Below are positions 33,734 through 42,059 of a stretch of 44,862 bases of DNA, one piece after another (within the stretch, counting starts at the first letter, position 1; every line of letters begins with the position of its first letter). Source of the DNA: CAZKKF01 sp964553285 (lineage in GTDB: Bacteria > Patescibacteriota > Minisyncoccia > Phycocordibacterales > Zambryskibacteraceae); assembly GCA_964553285.1 (NCBI GenBank), contig CAZKKF010000005.1, positions 1 through 44,862 of the forward strand, written 5' to 3'. The notes below the pieces were generated by a model that was not told the origin of the DNA, searched no databases, and saw only the letters and a program-made list of their open reading frames with translations. Position numbers and translations under genes: made by a program.

Positions 33734-34954
33734 TTACTTTTGGTATCTACTTAAGAAGTCTTTTTTAAACTCGTCAAAGTTACCATCCAAAATAGCCTGA
33801 CGCATTTTGTCTACCAGAGAGATAATAAAGCGCAGGTTGTGTATGGTGCCCAAGATAGAACCAAGCATTTCGTCTGCCCTGTAAAGATGCGCTATATAGC
33901 CCCTGGTCCATTTTTTGCACACTTCGCAATCGCACTGCGAGTCTATGGGACTTTGGTCGTCTGTGAACTTCGCATTTCTTATATTTATTTTTCCTTCGTG
34001 AGTATACAAAGTGCCGTTCCTGCCGTTTCTGGTGGGCAACACGCAGTCAAATAAATCCACTCCCCTCTCTACTCCCATAAACAAATCCTCCGGCTCGCCG
34101 ATACCAAGCAGGTGCCTTGGCTTCTCTTCCGGCAATATTTCATTTACCCATTCCACGGCGCTCATCATGTCTTCCTTGGCAAAAGAACCGCCTATGCCAA
34201 AGCCGTCAAAATGCATTTCCGAAATTGTCTTCGCGCTTTTTTGCCTTAGTTCTTTGTCCCGCCCGCCCTGCACTATGCCAAAAAGCGCCTGGTAGCGGGA
34301 GTTGTCTTTGCTCAAATGAAAATCAAGCGAGCGTTTGGCCCAGCGATGCGTGCGCTCCAGAGCCTCTTCCTGGTATCTTCTGTCTTCGCTCGGCGAAGTG
34401 CATTCGTCAAAAGCAAATATAATATCCGCGCCTATGGCGTGCTGTATGTCTATGGATTTTTCCGGAGTGAAGTAATGGCTACTGCCGTCAAGATGGGAAG
34501 TAAAAGAAACTCCATCCGCGCCTATCTTTGCAAGCTTGCCTTCTTCAAAATCAATAGAGCGCTCCGGTATGAGAAGGCTCGGGTCGGTGATTTTTGTCAC
34601 TTTGGAAATACCTTTGCCAAAAGCGGCCCCGAGGGAGAAGGCCTGAAAACCGCCGGAGTCGGTGATGGTGGGGCCGGGCCAGTCCATAAACTTGCCCAAG
34701 CCCCCGAACTTTTGCACCAGCTTCTCTCCGGGCTGAAGGTAGAGGTGGTAGGTATTGGCAAGCACCACCTGGGCACCCAAGGAGCTTAGTTGCTCGGGCA
34801 AAATACCCTTTACCGTGGCCTTGGTGCCCACCGGCACAAAGGCGGGGGTCCGGATTGCCCCATGCGACGTAGTAAGGTGGCCCGCACGGCCCAGGCGGTC
34901 GGGCAGGCGCTTCTCTATACTAAACTCAAGCGGTGTTTGCATTCGCACCATCAT
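33734..34954 (-). CDS. tgt: tRNA-guanine transglycosylase
   Basis: 406 residues, or 402 from the ATG at 34942; a TAGTAT box just upstream would make that one the leaderless start. It exchanges G34 for a queuine precursor in certain tRNAs. DSGGFQAFSLG and the DECTSP motif carry the two catalytic Asp. GIGGSFAKEDM and DCVLPTRNGRNGTLYT follow. The zinc site is CDCEVCKKWTRGYIAHL (three Cys and the His). The length is about 30 residues over the usual, mostly from an insertion around SKVTKITDPSLLIPERSIDFEEGK. It lies downstream of the FKBP gene behind a terminator. No queuosine synthesis genes are in the window. Confidence 0.96.
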   Translation of the reverse strand: MMVRMQTPLEFSIEKRLPDRLGRAGHLTTSHGAIRTPAFVPVGTKATVKGILPEQLSSLGAQVVLANTYHLYLQPGEKLVQKFGGLGKFMDWPGPTITDSGGFQAFSLGAAFGKGISKVTKITDPSLLIPERSIDFEEGKLAKIGADGVSFTSHLDGSSHYFTPEKSIDIQHAIGADIIFAFDECTSPSEDRRYQEEALERTHRWAKRSLDFHLSKDNSRYQALFGIVQGGRDKELRQKSAKTISEMHFDGFGIGGSFAKEDMMSAVEWVNEILPEEKPRHLLGIGEPEDLFMGVERGVDLFDCVLPTRNGRNGTLYTHEGKINIRNAKFTDDQSPIDSQCDCEVCKKWTRGYIAHLYRADEMLGSILGTIHNLRFIISLVDKMRQAILDGNFDEFKKDFLSRYQK

Positions 34955-34961
34955 ACTACAA

Positions 34962-34992
34962 CAAAACCCCTCCGTTTGGCGGAAGGGTTTTG
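34962..34992 (-). terminator. Terminator of the FKBP gene
   Basis: On the minus strand CAAAACCCTTCCG pairs with CGGAGGGGTTTTG (one mismatch) around a five-base loop, followed by TTGTAG. It lies between the FKBP stop and the tgt start. Confidence 0.8.
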
Positions 34993-35015
34993 CGCAATGC
35001 TTTATAGCCTTGAGG

Positions 35016-35507
35016 CTAGTTTATACCCAGAAGCTCTATCTCAAAGAGAAGAGCCGAGTTTGCGGGAATAGAACCGACTTGCTGTGCGCCGTACCCCTGT
35101 GCAGGAGGTATGACCACGCGGCGCGTGCCGCCCACTCTCATGCCGGTAACTGCGGCGTCAAAACCGGGGATCACCTGGCCTGTGCCGAGAACGAAGGTGA
35201 AGGACTCTCCCCTGTCTCTTGAACTGTCAAACTTTGTGCCATCCTGAAGAAGGCCCACATAGTGCACGGATACGGTCTGCCCGGCTTGCGCTTCATCGCC
35301 CTGGCCGAGAGTTACGTCTGCCAATGTTAATTCTCCTTGTGTCATTTGTGCTATAGCGTCAGAAATATCGGTGCCGTCAACTGTAGCCGGAGCCGCACTT
35401 CGCGCACCCTGAAACCAATTGATAATGTTTCCACGGAAAAACACCACTGTGATAACCAGGAGAGCGGCAAACACCGCCACCCAGTTTCTTACATTCTTAT
35501 TGCTCAT
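35016..35507 (-). CDS. Membrane-anchored FKBP-type prolyl isomerase
   Basis: 163 residues. One N-terminal membrane segment (about residues 9-26, WVAVFAALLVITVVFFRG) anchors an extracytoplasmic domain. The FKBP core is complete: VSVHYVGLLQDGTKFDSSRDRGESFTFVLGTGQVIPGFDAAVTGMRVGG, then VVIPPAQGYG and NSALLFEIELLGIN. It would speed folding of exported proteins at prolyl bonds. TATAAT ends eight bases before the ATG (35516-35521), so the mRNA is nearly leaderless. It is single and closed by a terminator. Confidence 0.95.
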   Translation of the reverse strand: MSNKNVRNWVAVFAALLVITVVFFRGNIINWFQGARSAAPATVDGTDISDAIAQMTQGELTLADVTLGQGDEAQAGQTVSVHYVGLLQDGTKFDSSRDRGESFTFVLGTGQVIPGFDAAVTGMRVGGTRRVVIPPAQGYGAQQVGSIPANSALLFEIELLGIN

Positions 35508-35515
35508 ACCCGTAC

Positions 35516-35521
35516 ATTATA
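35516..35521 (-). promoter_or_regulatory. -10 box of the FKBP gene
   Basis: TATAAT on the minus strand lies eight bases before the ATG at 35507. Confidence 0.6.
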
Positions 35522-35570
35522 CCCTCTTCCATTTGGCGGGCAAGAAAAGGCTTCCACAGGCGGTAATACT

Positions 35571-35599
35571 TTGCCTGGGCCGGCTCGCACTGCTATAAT
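35571..35599 (+). promoter_or_regulatory. Promoter of the LOG-PCD fusion
   Basis: TTGCCT (35571-35576), 17-base spacer, TATAAT (35594-35599), nine bases to the ATG. Nearly leaderless. Confidence 0.75.
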
Positions 35600-35608
35600 T
35601 GACCCCAC

Positions 35609-36634
35609 ATGAAAAACACCGAGACGCTGTCGCTCCAGGGAATGCACCACGCGGCAAAGGCAAGAGTACACACGGTAGCAAGAGAGCTGACACTGGGATT
35701 TGAAATGCTCGAGAAGATACCCCGCTCGGTAACGTTTTTCGGCTCGAGCTTTTTCAAAGAGGACAATCTCTATTACAAAAGCGCGCAGGAGCTTGCCCAA
35801 AAAGTGGTAAAAGAGCTTGGCTACTCTGTAACTTCCGGCGGCGGCCCGGGCATCATGGAAGCGGCCAACCGCGGAGCAAAGGAAGCCGGCGGGCACTCCG
35901 TGGGCATGACCATCCGTCTGCCACAAGGGCAGGTTACAAACGAGTACATCACCGACCAGGTGGACTTTTATTATTTCTTCGTCAGAAAAGTTTGCCTCAC
36001 TTTCTCGGCAGAAGCTTTTGTCTTCTATCCCGGAGGCTTCGGCACGCTGGACGAGTTTTTTGAGGTGGCAACGCTTTTGCAGACCAAGAAGGTAGAGAAC
36101 GTGCCCGTCTTCCTGATAGGCTCCGATTTTTGGAAAGAAACAGAGCACTATATAAAAGAGACATTGCTCAAGCGCGGCGCCATAGCGGAAAAAGATATGG
36201 ATTTTTATACCATCACCGACAATCTGGATGAAGTGATACAGACCATAAGAGAAACGCCGATCAGAGAGTGGCTGCCGTTTGAGCCGATAGGGCCGGGCGG
36301 AGAGGAGGCCGGCGAGTTTGCCATGAGGCACTGCGAGCCGTGCGAAAAAGACCGCGCTCCCCTTTCTGCGGAAGAAGCCGGCAAGCACAGTTCCAAAGTT
36401 GAGGGCTGGCAGTTGATAGACAATGTGCGCATAGAAAAGACTTTCTCCTTCGGCAATTTTCGCGAAGCACTCCACTTTGTAAATACCATAGGAGACATAG
36501 CCGAGGCCGAGGGGCACCACCCGGACGTGGAGATTTTTGGATGGAACAAAGTGAGAGTATCCCTCACCACCCACAACATAGGCGGCCTGTCAGACAATGA
36601 CTTCATAATGGCCTCCAAGATAGACCTGCTCTAA
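35609..36634 (+). CDS. Fusion of LOG-family phosphoribohydrolase and pterin carbinolamine dehydratase
   Basis: 341 residues in two domains. Residues about 35-215 are a LOG/TIGR00730 Rossmann domain: VTFFGSSFF, TSGGGPGIMEAANRGAKEAGG and FVFYPGGFGTLDEFFEVAT, the signature of enzymes that cut nucleoside monophosphates at the base-ribose bond. Residues about 250-341 are a complete PCD/DCoH domain: CEPCEKDRAPLSAEEAGKHSSKVEGWQL, then FNFREAL-type helix and AEAEGHHPDVEIFGWNKVRVSLTTHNIGGLSDNDFIMASKIDLL. PCD normally dehydrates the 4a-carbinolamine of pterins. The two domains share one continuous frame with a 30-residue linker. A promoter and a 12-bp terminator enclose the gene. It stands alone; what links a nucleotide hydrolase and a pterin enzyme here is unknown. 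Confidence 0.92.
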   Translation: MKNTETLSLQGMHHAAKARVHTVARELTLGFEMLEKIPRSVTFFGSSFFKEDNLYYKSAQELAQKVVKELGYSVTSGGGPGIMEAANRGAKEAGGHSVGMTIRLPQGQVTNEYITDQVDFYYFFVRKVCLTFSAEAFVFYPGGFGTLDEFFEVATLLQTKKVENVPVFLIGSDFWKETEHYIKETLLKRGAIAEKDMDFYTITDNLDEVIQTIRETPIREWLPFEPIGPGGEEAGEFAMRHCEPCEKDRAPLSAEEAGKHSSKVEGWQLIDNVRIEKTFSFGNFREALHFVNTIGDIAEAEGHHPDVEIFGWNKVRVSLTTHNIGGLSDNDFIMASKIDLL

Positions 36635-36665
36635 ACAACATAAGTTTGATTGCAAATACAACTGA

Positions 36666-36697
36666 GGGCCGCACCGTTACTACGGTGCGGCCCTTTT
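36666..36697 (+). terminator. Terminator of the LOG-PCD fusion
   Basis: A perfect 12-pair stem (GGGCCGCACCGT/ACGGTGCGGCCC) with a TACT loop and four T bases. Confidence 0.9.
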
Positions 36698-36738
36698 CAG
36701 CTCACGCTTCGCTCTTCTCCGCTCAGCTCTCGCCAAGC

Positions 36739-37377
36739 TTACTGCACCGACATGCCCACGTGCCCGGGCAGGCTTGAGGCCGACCCGTGCCACCAGTGCT
36801 GCCTGGGCACGAAAACGGTTTTGCATCCGTCGGCCTTCTCAAAAAGCCGGACGGACGGCCCACCATCTTCCCCCATGGACAGCACCAGCCAGCGGTAGGG
36901 ATGCACCCCCGCGGGCTTGAGGATGATCTCATCCTTCGGCTCGCGAATGATGCACAGAGCCTGATGCCAAACCTCCGGACTGCCGCCCTCGTTTTCTTTG
37001 AGAGCGTAGGCCGAGATGAGGACTTGGGCATCCCCGCTTCGGGCGGGACAGACTTCTCCCGTGGACGAGTCCACAGTGCCAATGTCCGCCGTGTTGCGGC
37101 TGGAGAGAAGGAGGCAGAGCGCCCCATCTTCCCTTTCCAGGTTGGAGGGATCTCCGGTGAAGAACCACCCCCGGACATCCCTGTCCAAGTGGCCTTCCAG
37201 GATGAGGTTGTTCTCAACCCTGGGACGACTCTCTCTGTCCACATAGACCATCCTGCTCGAGAGCGGATAGAGCGTGGAATTAAGAATCACCTTGTCGGAG
37301 ATGACGGGTACGCCGGGCACAAACTTGCCCAGATCATCGTCCATCACTCCGCCCAACTGAAAACGAAAAAATTTCAC
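36739..37377 (-). CDS. 212-residue orphan protein (cassette)
   Basis: The start is GTG at 37375-37377, supported by GGGGAGGAG six bases upstream. I do not recognise the family. The protein is soluble and beta-rich, with conserved-looking stretches GKFVPGVPVISDKVILNSTLYPLSSRMVYVDRES, GWFFTGDPSNLEREDGALCLLLSS and VHPYRWLVLSMGEDGGPS, ending in Trp/His/Pro (PRQHWWHGSASSLPGHVGMSVQ). No catalytic motif is evident. Two overlapping frames, one on each strand, were rejected because the promoter (37447-37475) and the Shine-Dalgarno both support this one. Codon use is G/C-ending. It lies between the LOG-PCD gene and the FAD oxidoreductase gene. Confidence 0.75.
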   Translation of the reverse strand: MKFFRFQLGGVMDDDLGKFVPGVPVISDKVILNSTLYPLSSRMVYVDRESRPRVENNLILEGHLDRDVRGWFFTGDPSNLEREDGALCLLLSSRNTADIGTVDSSTGEVCPARSGDAQVLISAYALKENEGGSPEVWHQALCIIREPKDEIILKPAGVHPYRWLVLSMGEDGGPSVRLFEKADGCKTVFVPRQHWWHGSASSLPGHVGMSVQ

Positions 37378-37446
37378 TAAGTACTCCTCCCCTGTGGAAA
37401 ATGGAAACCGGTGAAAAGCGAAAATACTACAGAACCTCCACCTTTA

Positions 37447-37475
37447 ATTGTAACAAAAATGGCGGATATAGTCAA
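37447..37475 (-). promoter_or_regulatory. Promoter of the 212-residue orphan
   Basis: On the minus strand: TTGACT (37470-37475), 17-base spacer, TACAAT (37447-37452), identical in hexamers and spacing to the promoter at 8502-8530. The leader is about 65 bases. Confidence 0.85.
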
Positions 37476-37495
37476 TAGAGCGACAAGACCGCCTT

Positions 37496-38878
37496 TTATT
37501 CTTTGAGTTTAGCCGGTACGTCAAAGATAGAGGGCGGGAAAGTTTCTCCTGCCAATGCGCGGCCCACTTTGTTGCCCCCAAATATGGATGGCAATATACC
37601 AACACCGTTGCAACCCAGATTATACAAAAGCCGTGGATGCTCCGGGTCAGGCCCTATCATGCGCAAACGGTTTTGGGTATAGCCCATCAGACCGTGCCAC
37701 ATAAATATAAAGTCCAAATCCTCGGCTTTGTCGTATGTCCTGCGGACAAACTCCGATATCTGCCATCCGGCCTTGTCGGAAAACTGCATTCTCCTGTCGT
37801 ACTTTGCCCTATCTTCCAAAGTAAAATCCGGCCCGCCCACAGAAACCAAGCCTCTCTTTAGATCCCTGTCGTATTCATACGGACGGTGGGTAACATAAAA
37901 ATATCCTTCGCCGTCATCATCTGAAAGATTTTCACCCGCTTTTTGAAAGTAGCTTGTAGCGGACGGCAATCCGGCTTGCGGCTCAAGATATCCCGCCATA
38001 AAGGCGACCAGGCTTCTGACATTGCCATGGAAACGCCGGTCTATAGAGAGGCCGGAGGGAGCGATGATGTCAAAGTTTTCAAAGCCGTTGGTGCAAAGCA
38101 CTACATTCTCGCACTCTACCGTGTGCTTCATGGCATCAAGCAAAACACCGCCGTCCTTGAGCACCACTTTGCTTATAAAGGTGTTCTCGTACAGTGAAAA
38201 TCTGTCGGCATAATTTTCCAAAAGGTACTTTGCCATTTCCTGGCAAAAGAGAGCCGAATTGACGACTCCTTTTTGCAAAGATGAGATGGCAATGTACTGC
38301 GGATCAAAAGTCTGAAGCTTCAGGGCAAGGTCTTTGCGGGATATCAGAGAAAAAAGACCCTGGTATTCGTCCGGCATTTCGGCCAAAATCTCGCTGTCTT
38401 CAAGTATCTCCGGCTTACTGCCGGTGCGAAGGCCGCCCTTGCGGCGCAGAAGCTCGTTTTTTAGATGGCCAAAAACCTGCTCCTTGGTGGAATATCCGGT
38501 AAGTCCTTCAAAACGAAAAAACGGAATACTTAGGCCTGCTTCTCCGTACATCTCGTCAAGCAAATCCCAGGCCGAGTACAAGTTCTCCTGCCCGCGGCAG
38601 GCCGTCTCCAGGCCAAACTCTTCCACGATACTGCTAAAAGGCCTTTCAAAATATCCCGTTACCTGGCCGGCATTGTGGCCGGTAGCGCCGTGCGCAAGCA
38701 TACCGCCATCAAGGAGTATCACCTTCTTGTCTGTATGCTTGAGGGTAAAAAATGCTGTAGAGACTCCGGCGATACCCGCGCCGATTATTGCCACATCGCA
38801 CTTCTCATCCCGATCAAGGGAAACGGGTTGCCTGTCTTTGTCCAGCTGATGTATCCAAGGGGAGCGATTTTCTTTCAT
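37496..38878 (-). CDS. FAD-dependent oxidoreductase (DAO family)
   Basis: 460 residues from ATG 38876-38878, five bases after the DoxX stop; an upstream frame would overlap DoxX. It has the Rossmann dinucleotide motif CDVAIIGAGIAGVSTAFFTL near residue 27, then the DAO-type LLDGGMLAHGATGHNAGQVTGY. VVLCTNGFENF is the second FAD motif, and the C-terminal RMIGPDPEHPRLLYNLGCNGVGILPSIFGGNKVGRAL is the FAD-closing segment. Such enzymes oxidise amino acids or amines. The substrate is unknown. Probably one transcript with DoxX. Confidence 0.9.
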   Translation of the reverse strand: MKENRSPWIHQLDKDRQPVSLDRDEKCDVAIIGAGIAGVSTAFFTLKHTDKKVILLDGGMLAHGATGHNAGQVTGYFERPFSSIVEEFGLETACRGQENLYSAWDLLDEMYGEAGLSIPFFRFEGLTGYSTKEQVFGHLKNELLRRKGGLRTGSKPEILEDSEILAEMPDEYQGLFSLISRKDLALKLQTFDPQYIAISSLQKGVVNSALFCQEMAKYLLENYADRFSLYENTFISKVVLKDGGVLLDAMKHTVECENVVLCTNGFENFDIIAPSGLSIDRRFHGNVRSLVAFMAGYLEPQAGLPSATSYFQKAGENLSDDDGEGYFYVTHRPYEYDRDLKRGLVSVGGPDFTLEDRAKYDRRMQFSDKAGWQISEFVRRTYDKAEDLDFIFMWHGLMGYTQNRLRMIGPDPEHPRLLYNLGCNGVGILPSIFGGNKVGRALAGETFPPSIFDVPAKLKE

Positions 38879-38883
38879 TATTC

Positions 38884-39282
38884 TTATCTTCTTCCAAACA
38901 TTCTCGATAGGGTCCACCTTCCTTCGGGGAGGAAGACCACGGCGATTGAGGCGATGAGGAGAAGCAGGTTGAAGTCATAGCCTCCGGAAAAACCCATCCT
39001 GCCAGTAACAAGCGCTATGTTTCCAGCCATGAGAATGGCGAAGAGCCATGCTATGTACTTGGTAAAAAATCCAAGCACCAGAAGCAGTCCGCCGACCACC
39101 TCAAGTATTATCACCAGATAGCCTATGGCCGCAGGCAAGCCCATAGCCTCAAAAGCGGAGAGCGCGCCGGATACGTCCTGAAGCCTGCCAAAGCCTTGCG
39201 CCAAAAACACCGCGCCAACCGTTATCCTAAGAATAAAAGAAGCAAAATCAGGATTGTGCGGATCAATGATGCGGGACAACAT
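38884..39282 (-). CDS. DoxX-family membrane protein
   Basis: 132 residues with about four membrane segments and the DoxX pattern: FILRITVGAVFLAQGFGRL, LPAAIGYLVIILEVVGGLLLVLGFFTKYIA, GGYDFNLLLLIASIAVVFL. DoxX proteins form membrane parts of redox complexes. Its stop lies just upstream of the FAD oxidoreductase start, so the two may work together; this is inference. Confidence 0.9.
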   Translation of the reverse strand: MLSRIIDPHNPDFASFILRITVGAVFLAQGFGRLQDVSGALSAFEAMGLPAAIGYLVIILEVVGGLLLVLGFFTKYIAWLFAILMAGNIALVTGRMGFSGGYDFNLLLLIASIAVVFLPEGRWTLSRMFGRR

Positions 39283-39349
39283 GGCAAAAAATTAAAATGA
39301 ACTTGTTAATGCGCAAATTATACCTTTGCTCCGGTGCAAACTCCAGCCG

Positions 39350-42025
39350 TTATTTCCAAAACCTGGCAAATGCCCTGCGAAAAAGCTTGTAGATTTCATC
39401 AACGGCGATGATGGAGAGCGCAACCAGCACTATCTCAAACCAATGCCTCGGCAAAAGCGGCACGGTGGAGAGAATGCTCTGCATGAGCGGAGTATATACG
39501 GCAAGCATCTGCATGGTAATCACCACGGCAAGCGCGCCCAGCAGATAGTAGTTTGACCTCAAGCTCATAGTAAAGACGGACTTTACCGCCGAGCGCACGT
39601 TTAGCACATTGAACCACTGGAAGACCGCGAGTACGGAGAGCGCCATGGTGGAAGCCAGGGCCAGGTCAAACGAATAGCGACTGAAGAGAAAGAGCGCGCC
39701 TACCATCATGGTAAAGCCCATCAGTACCAGACGCACGGCCATTGTGCCGTCCACTATCCTCCTCTCTCCCTTGGTCATGGCACCGGACAAAAGGTGGCGG
39801 TCTTTGGGCTCCATGGCAAGAGCCACCACCAGGAAACCGTCAGTAACGAAGTTGAGCCAAATAATCTGGCTTGCCGTCAGAGGCAGAGCCCAGCCCGCAA
39901 GCACCGCGCCCGAAATTGCCAAAACTTCGCCGAGCGAAGTGGAGAAAAGATAGAGTATTACTTTTTTTATGGTGCGGTAGATACTGCGGCCCTCTTCTAT
40001 AGCAGACACTATTGACCCGAAGTTGTCGTCCAGAAGCACAATATCCGAAGCCTCTCTTGCCACTTCCGTACCGCCTTTGCCCATGGATACCCCAAGGTCT
40101 GCCGCGGCAAGAGAGAGCGCATCGTTTACCCCGTCTCCGGTCATGGATATGGTAAGGCCGGCTTTTTTGTACGCACGGATGATGTCCATCTTGTGCCGCG
40201 GAGTAACCCTGGCAAAAACCGTAACCTTGCCTATGCGGCTGATGATTTCAGGCTCGGTCATGGACTCCAAGTCTGCGCCCGTGAGCACTTCATCGCCGTC
40301 CGCATATATGCCAACACTTCGAGCTATGGCCTTGGCGGTGGTTACATAGTCGCCCGTAATCATTACCGCCCTGATGCCGGCCTGCCTTGCCCTCTCCACC
40401 GCACCCCTCGCCTCCTGCCTTATGGCATCCATAATGCCCACAAGCGAGATGATGGTGAGAGCGGGCAGATTAGCGGGATCGAAAGCTTCCGGCGCGTCAG
40501 TATTTTCCGCAACCGCAAGCACCCGCAAGCCTTTGGAAGACATCCTGTCTATTTCATCATGGAGCATTTCTCTTTCTTTCTCCCCTATCTCTATGCGGCC
40601 GTCTTCGGTCCACAAATATTTGGCATTCTCAACGAGCACTTCAGGTGCGCCGGCGGCAAAAAGCCGGTTTTGCCCGCCCTCCTCAAAAACGGCCGCGTGG
40701 TACTTGAGATCCGAATCAAAAGGCACTTCAAATACCCTTTTGTATTCCGACTCCAGAGCTTCTTTTGAAAAACCTATCTTCTTGGCATACACGGCCAGAG
40801 CCACTTCGGTTGAATCTCCGGAAACCCTCTGCCACACTTTGTTTTCTTCCGAATAGGCATAGTGGGCGGAGGCGGTGAGAGCTGCGGCTTTGCCCGTAAG
40901 CACCAGCCCCTGGTTGTCCAGCGGCTCAACCTGCACGCCGTCTTTGAATATCTCTCCCCTCGGCTCGTAGCCGTTGCCCCTCACCTCAAAATACTCTCCG
41001 CCTGTGTACACTTCCGCCACCATCATTTGGTTCAAAGTGATAGTGCCGGTCTTGTCCAAAGCGATGATGTCGGCGTGGCCCAGGGCCTCAACAGCCTGCA
41101 GGTTTTTTACCAAAGCGTTTCTCTTGCTCATCCTGTACACGCTTGTGGCGAGCACCAGCGTTACCACCACGGGCAAACCTTCCGGAATACTTGCCACGGC
41201 CACGGCCACGGCAATGGAAAACATGGATGAGGAATCAAAACCCTGAAGCCTGCCCAAAATAAACAAGCTCACACACACGGAAAGCACCACGATAATAATG
41301 ACGCGCGACAAAGTGCGGATGTTTGCCTTGAGCGGCACTTCGGAGTCTATGTCTTTGAGCTCCACCGATATGGCACCGATGATAGTGTGAACGCCGGTGG
41401 AGACCACCAAGGCCACGGCTTCGCCGCCGGTGATGAACGTGCCCTTGAAAACCATATTTTTCTGATCTCCGGTGGAGGCTTCCTTGCGCACAGAAGCGGC
41501 GGCGTCTTTCATGACGGCTTCCGACTCTCCTGTGAGGGCCGCTTCATCCACCTTGAGAGACTGCGCGTGTATGAGCCTTGCATCGGCGGGCACTTTGTCG
41601 CCCTCCTTCAGGGTAATGATATCCCCCGGTACAAGCTCGCTATCCGGCACTATGACCTCGCGCTCGTCCCTCAAAACCGTGGCATTTGTGGTGGTAAAAG
41701 TTTTTAGGGCGCGCAGGGTGTTTTGGGCCTTGCCCTCCTGTATTGCGCCGATAATGGCATTGAGGAAAAAAACAGCGGTGATGACCAGGCTGTCTATTTT
41801 CTTGCCCATAAAAAATACTACCACCGCGGCACAGACCAGTATGTATATAAGCGGGCTCTTGAACTGCCGGAAGAATATGCTGAGCGCCGAAGGGGGCTTG
41901 GCTTCCGGCAATGAATTCGGGCCGTATTGCTCCAGTCTTATTTTTGCTTCTTGCGCCGACAGACCGGATTCGCCGGAATTAAATTTTTGAAACAGGGATT
42001 CTCTCTTCAATGTATGCCATTCCAT
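39350..42025 (-). CDS. P-type cation ATPase, Ca2+ type
   Basis: 891 residues, full length for a P2-type pump. The N-terminal cation ATPase region is followed by TGES (LTGESEAVM), the SIPEGLPVVVTLVLATS membrane motif, and DKTGTITLNQM with the phosphorylated Asp. MITGDYVTTAKAIA and SMTGDGVNDALSLAAADLGVSMGKGGTEVAREASDIVLLDDNF follow. Membrane segment 6 has NFVTDGFLVVALAMEP, matching SERCA/PMCA-type Ca2+ pumps rather than K+ or heavy metal pumps. It would export Ca2+ (or Mn2+) using ATP. It is divergent from the exchanger gene at 42060 with a 34-base gap and appears leaderless (TATAAT six bases before the ATG). Confidence 0.92.
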   Translation of the reverse strand: MEWHTLKRESLFQKFNSGESGLSAQEAKIRLEQYGPNSLPEAKPPSALSIFFRQFKSPLIYILVCAAVVVFFMGKKIDSLVITAVFFLNAIIGAIQEGKAQNTLRALKTFTTTNATVLRDEREVIVPDSELVPGDIITLKEGDKVPADARLIHAQSLKVDEAALTGESEAVMKDAAASVRKEASTGDQKNMVFKGTFITGGEAVALVVSTGVHTIIGAISVELKDIDSEVPLKANIRTLSRVIIIVVLSVCVSLFILGRLQGFDSSSMFSIAVAVAVASIPEGLPVVVTLVLATSVYRMSKRNALVKNLQAVEALGHADIIALDKTGTITLNQMMVAEVYTGGEYFEVRGNGYEPRGEIFKDGVQVEPLDNQGLVLTGKAAALTASAHYAYSEENKVWQRVSGDSTEVALAVYAKKIGFSKEALESEYKRVFEVPFDSDLKYHAAVFEEGGQNRLFAAGAPEVLVENAKYLWTEDGRIEIGEKEREMLHDEIDRMSSKGLRVLAVAENTDAPEAFDPANLPALTIISLVGIMDAIRQEARGAVERARQAGIRAVMITGDYVTTAKAIARSVGIYADGDEVLTGADLESMTEPEIISRIGKVTVFARVTPRHKMDIIRAYKKAGLTISMTGDGVNDALSLAAADLGVSMGKGGTEVAREASDIVLLDDNFGSIVSAIEEGRSIYRTIKKVILYLFSTSLGEVLAISGAVLAGWALPLTASQIIWLNFVTDGFLVVALAMEPKDRHLLSGAMTKGERRIVDGTMAVRLVLMGFTMMVGALFLFSRYSFDLALASTMALSVLAVFQWFNVLNVRSAVKSVFTMSLRSNYYLLGALAVVITMQMLAVYTPLMQSILSTVPLLPRHWFEIVLVALSIIAVDEIYKLFRRAFARFWK

Positions 42026-42031
42026 AAAACC

Positions 42032-42049
42032 ATTATACAGTGATAGAAT
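42032..42049. promoter_or_regulatory. Divergent promoter region between Ca2+ ATPase and exchanger
   Basis: Minus strand TATAAT (42032-42037) lies six bases before the ATPase ATG, with ATGACT about 18 bases further upstream. Plus strand TAGAAT (42044-42049) lies 10 bases before the exchanger ATG. Both transcripts would be nearly leaderless, and the two -10 boxes are only seven bases apart. Confidence 0.6.
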
Positions 42050-42059
42050 GATTTAAGTC

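Noticed and set aside
35504..36574. 356-codon minus-strand frame over the LOG-PCD fusion
   Set aside because: The plus strand has two complete enzyme domains; the minus frame has no known motif.
36787..37380. 197-codon plus-strand frame opposite the 212-residue orphan
   Set aside because: The GGGGAGGAG, GTG start and TTGACT-17-TACAAT promoter all belong to the minus strand.
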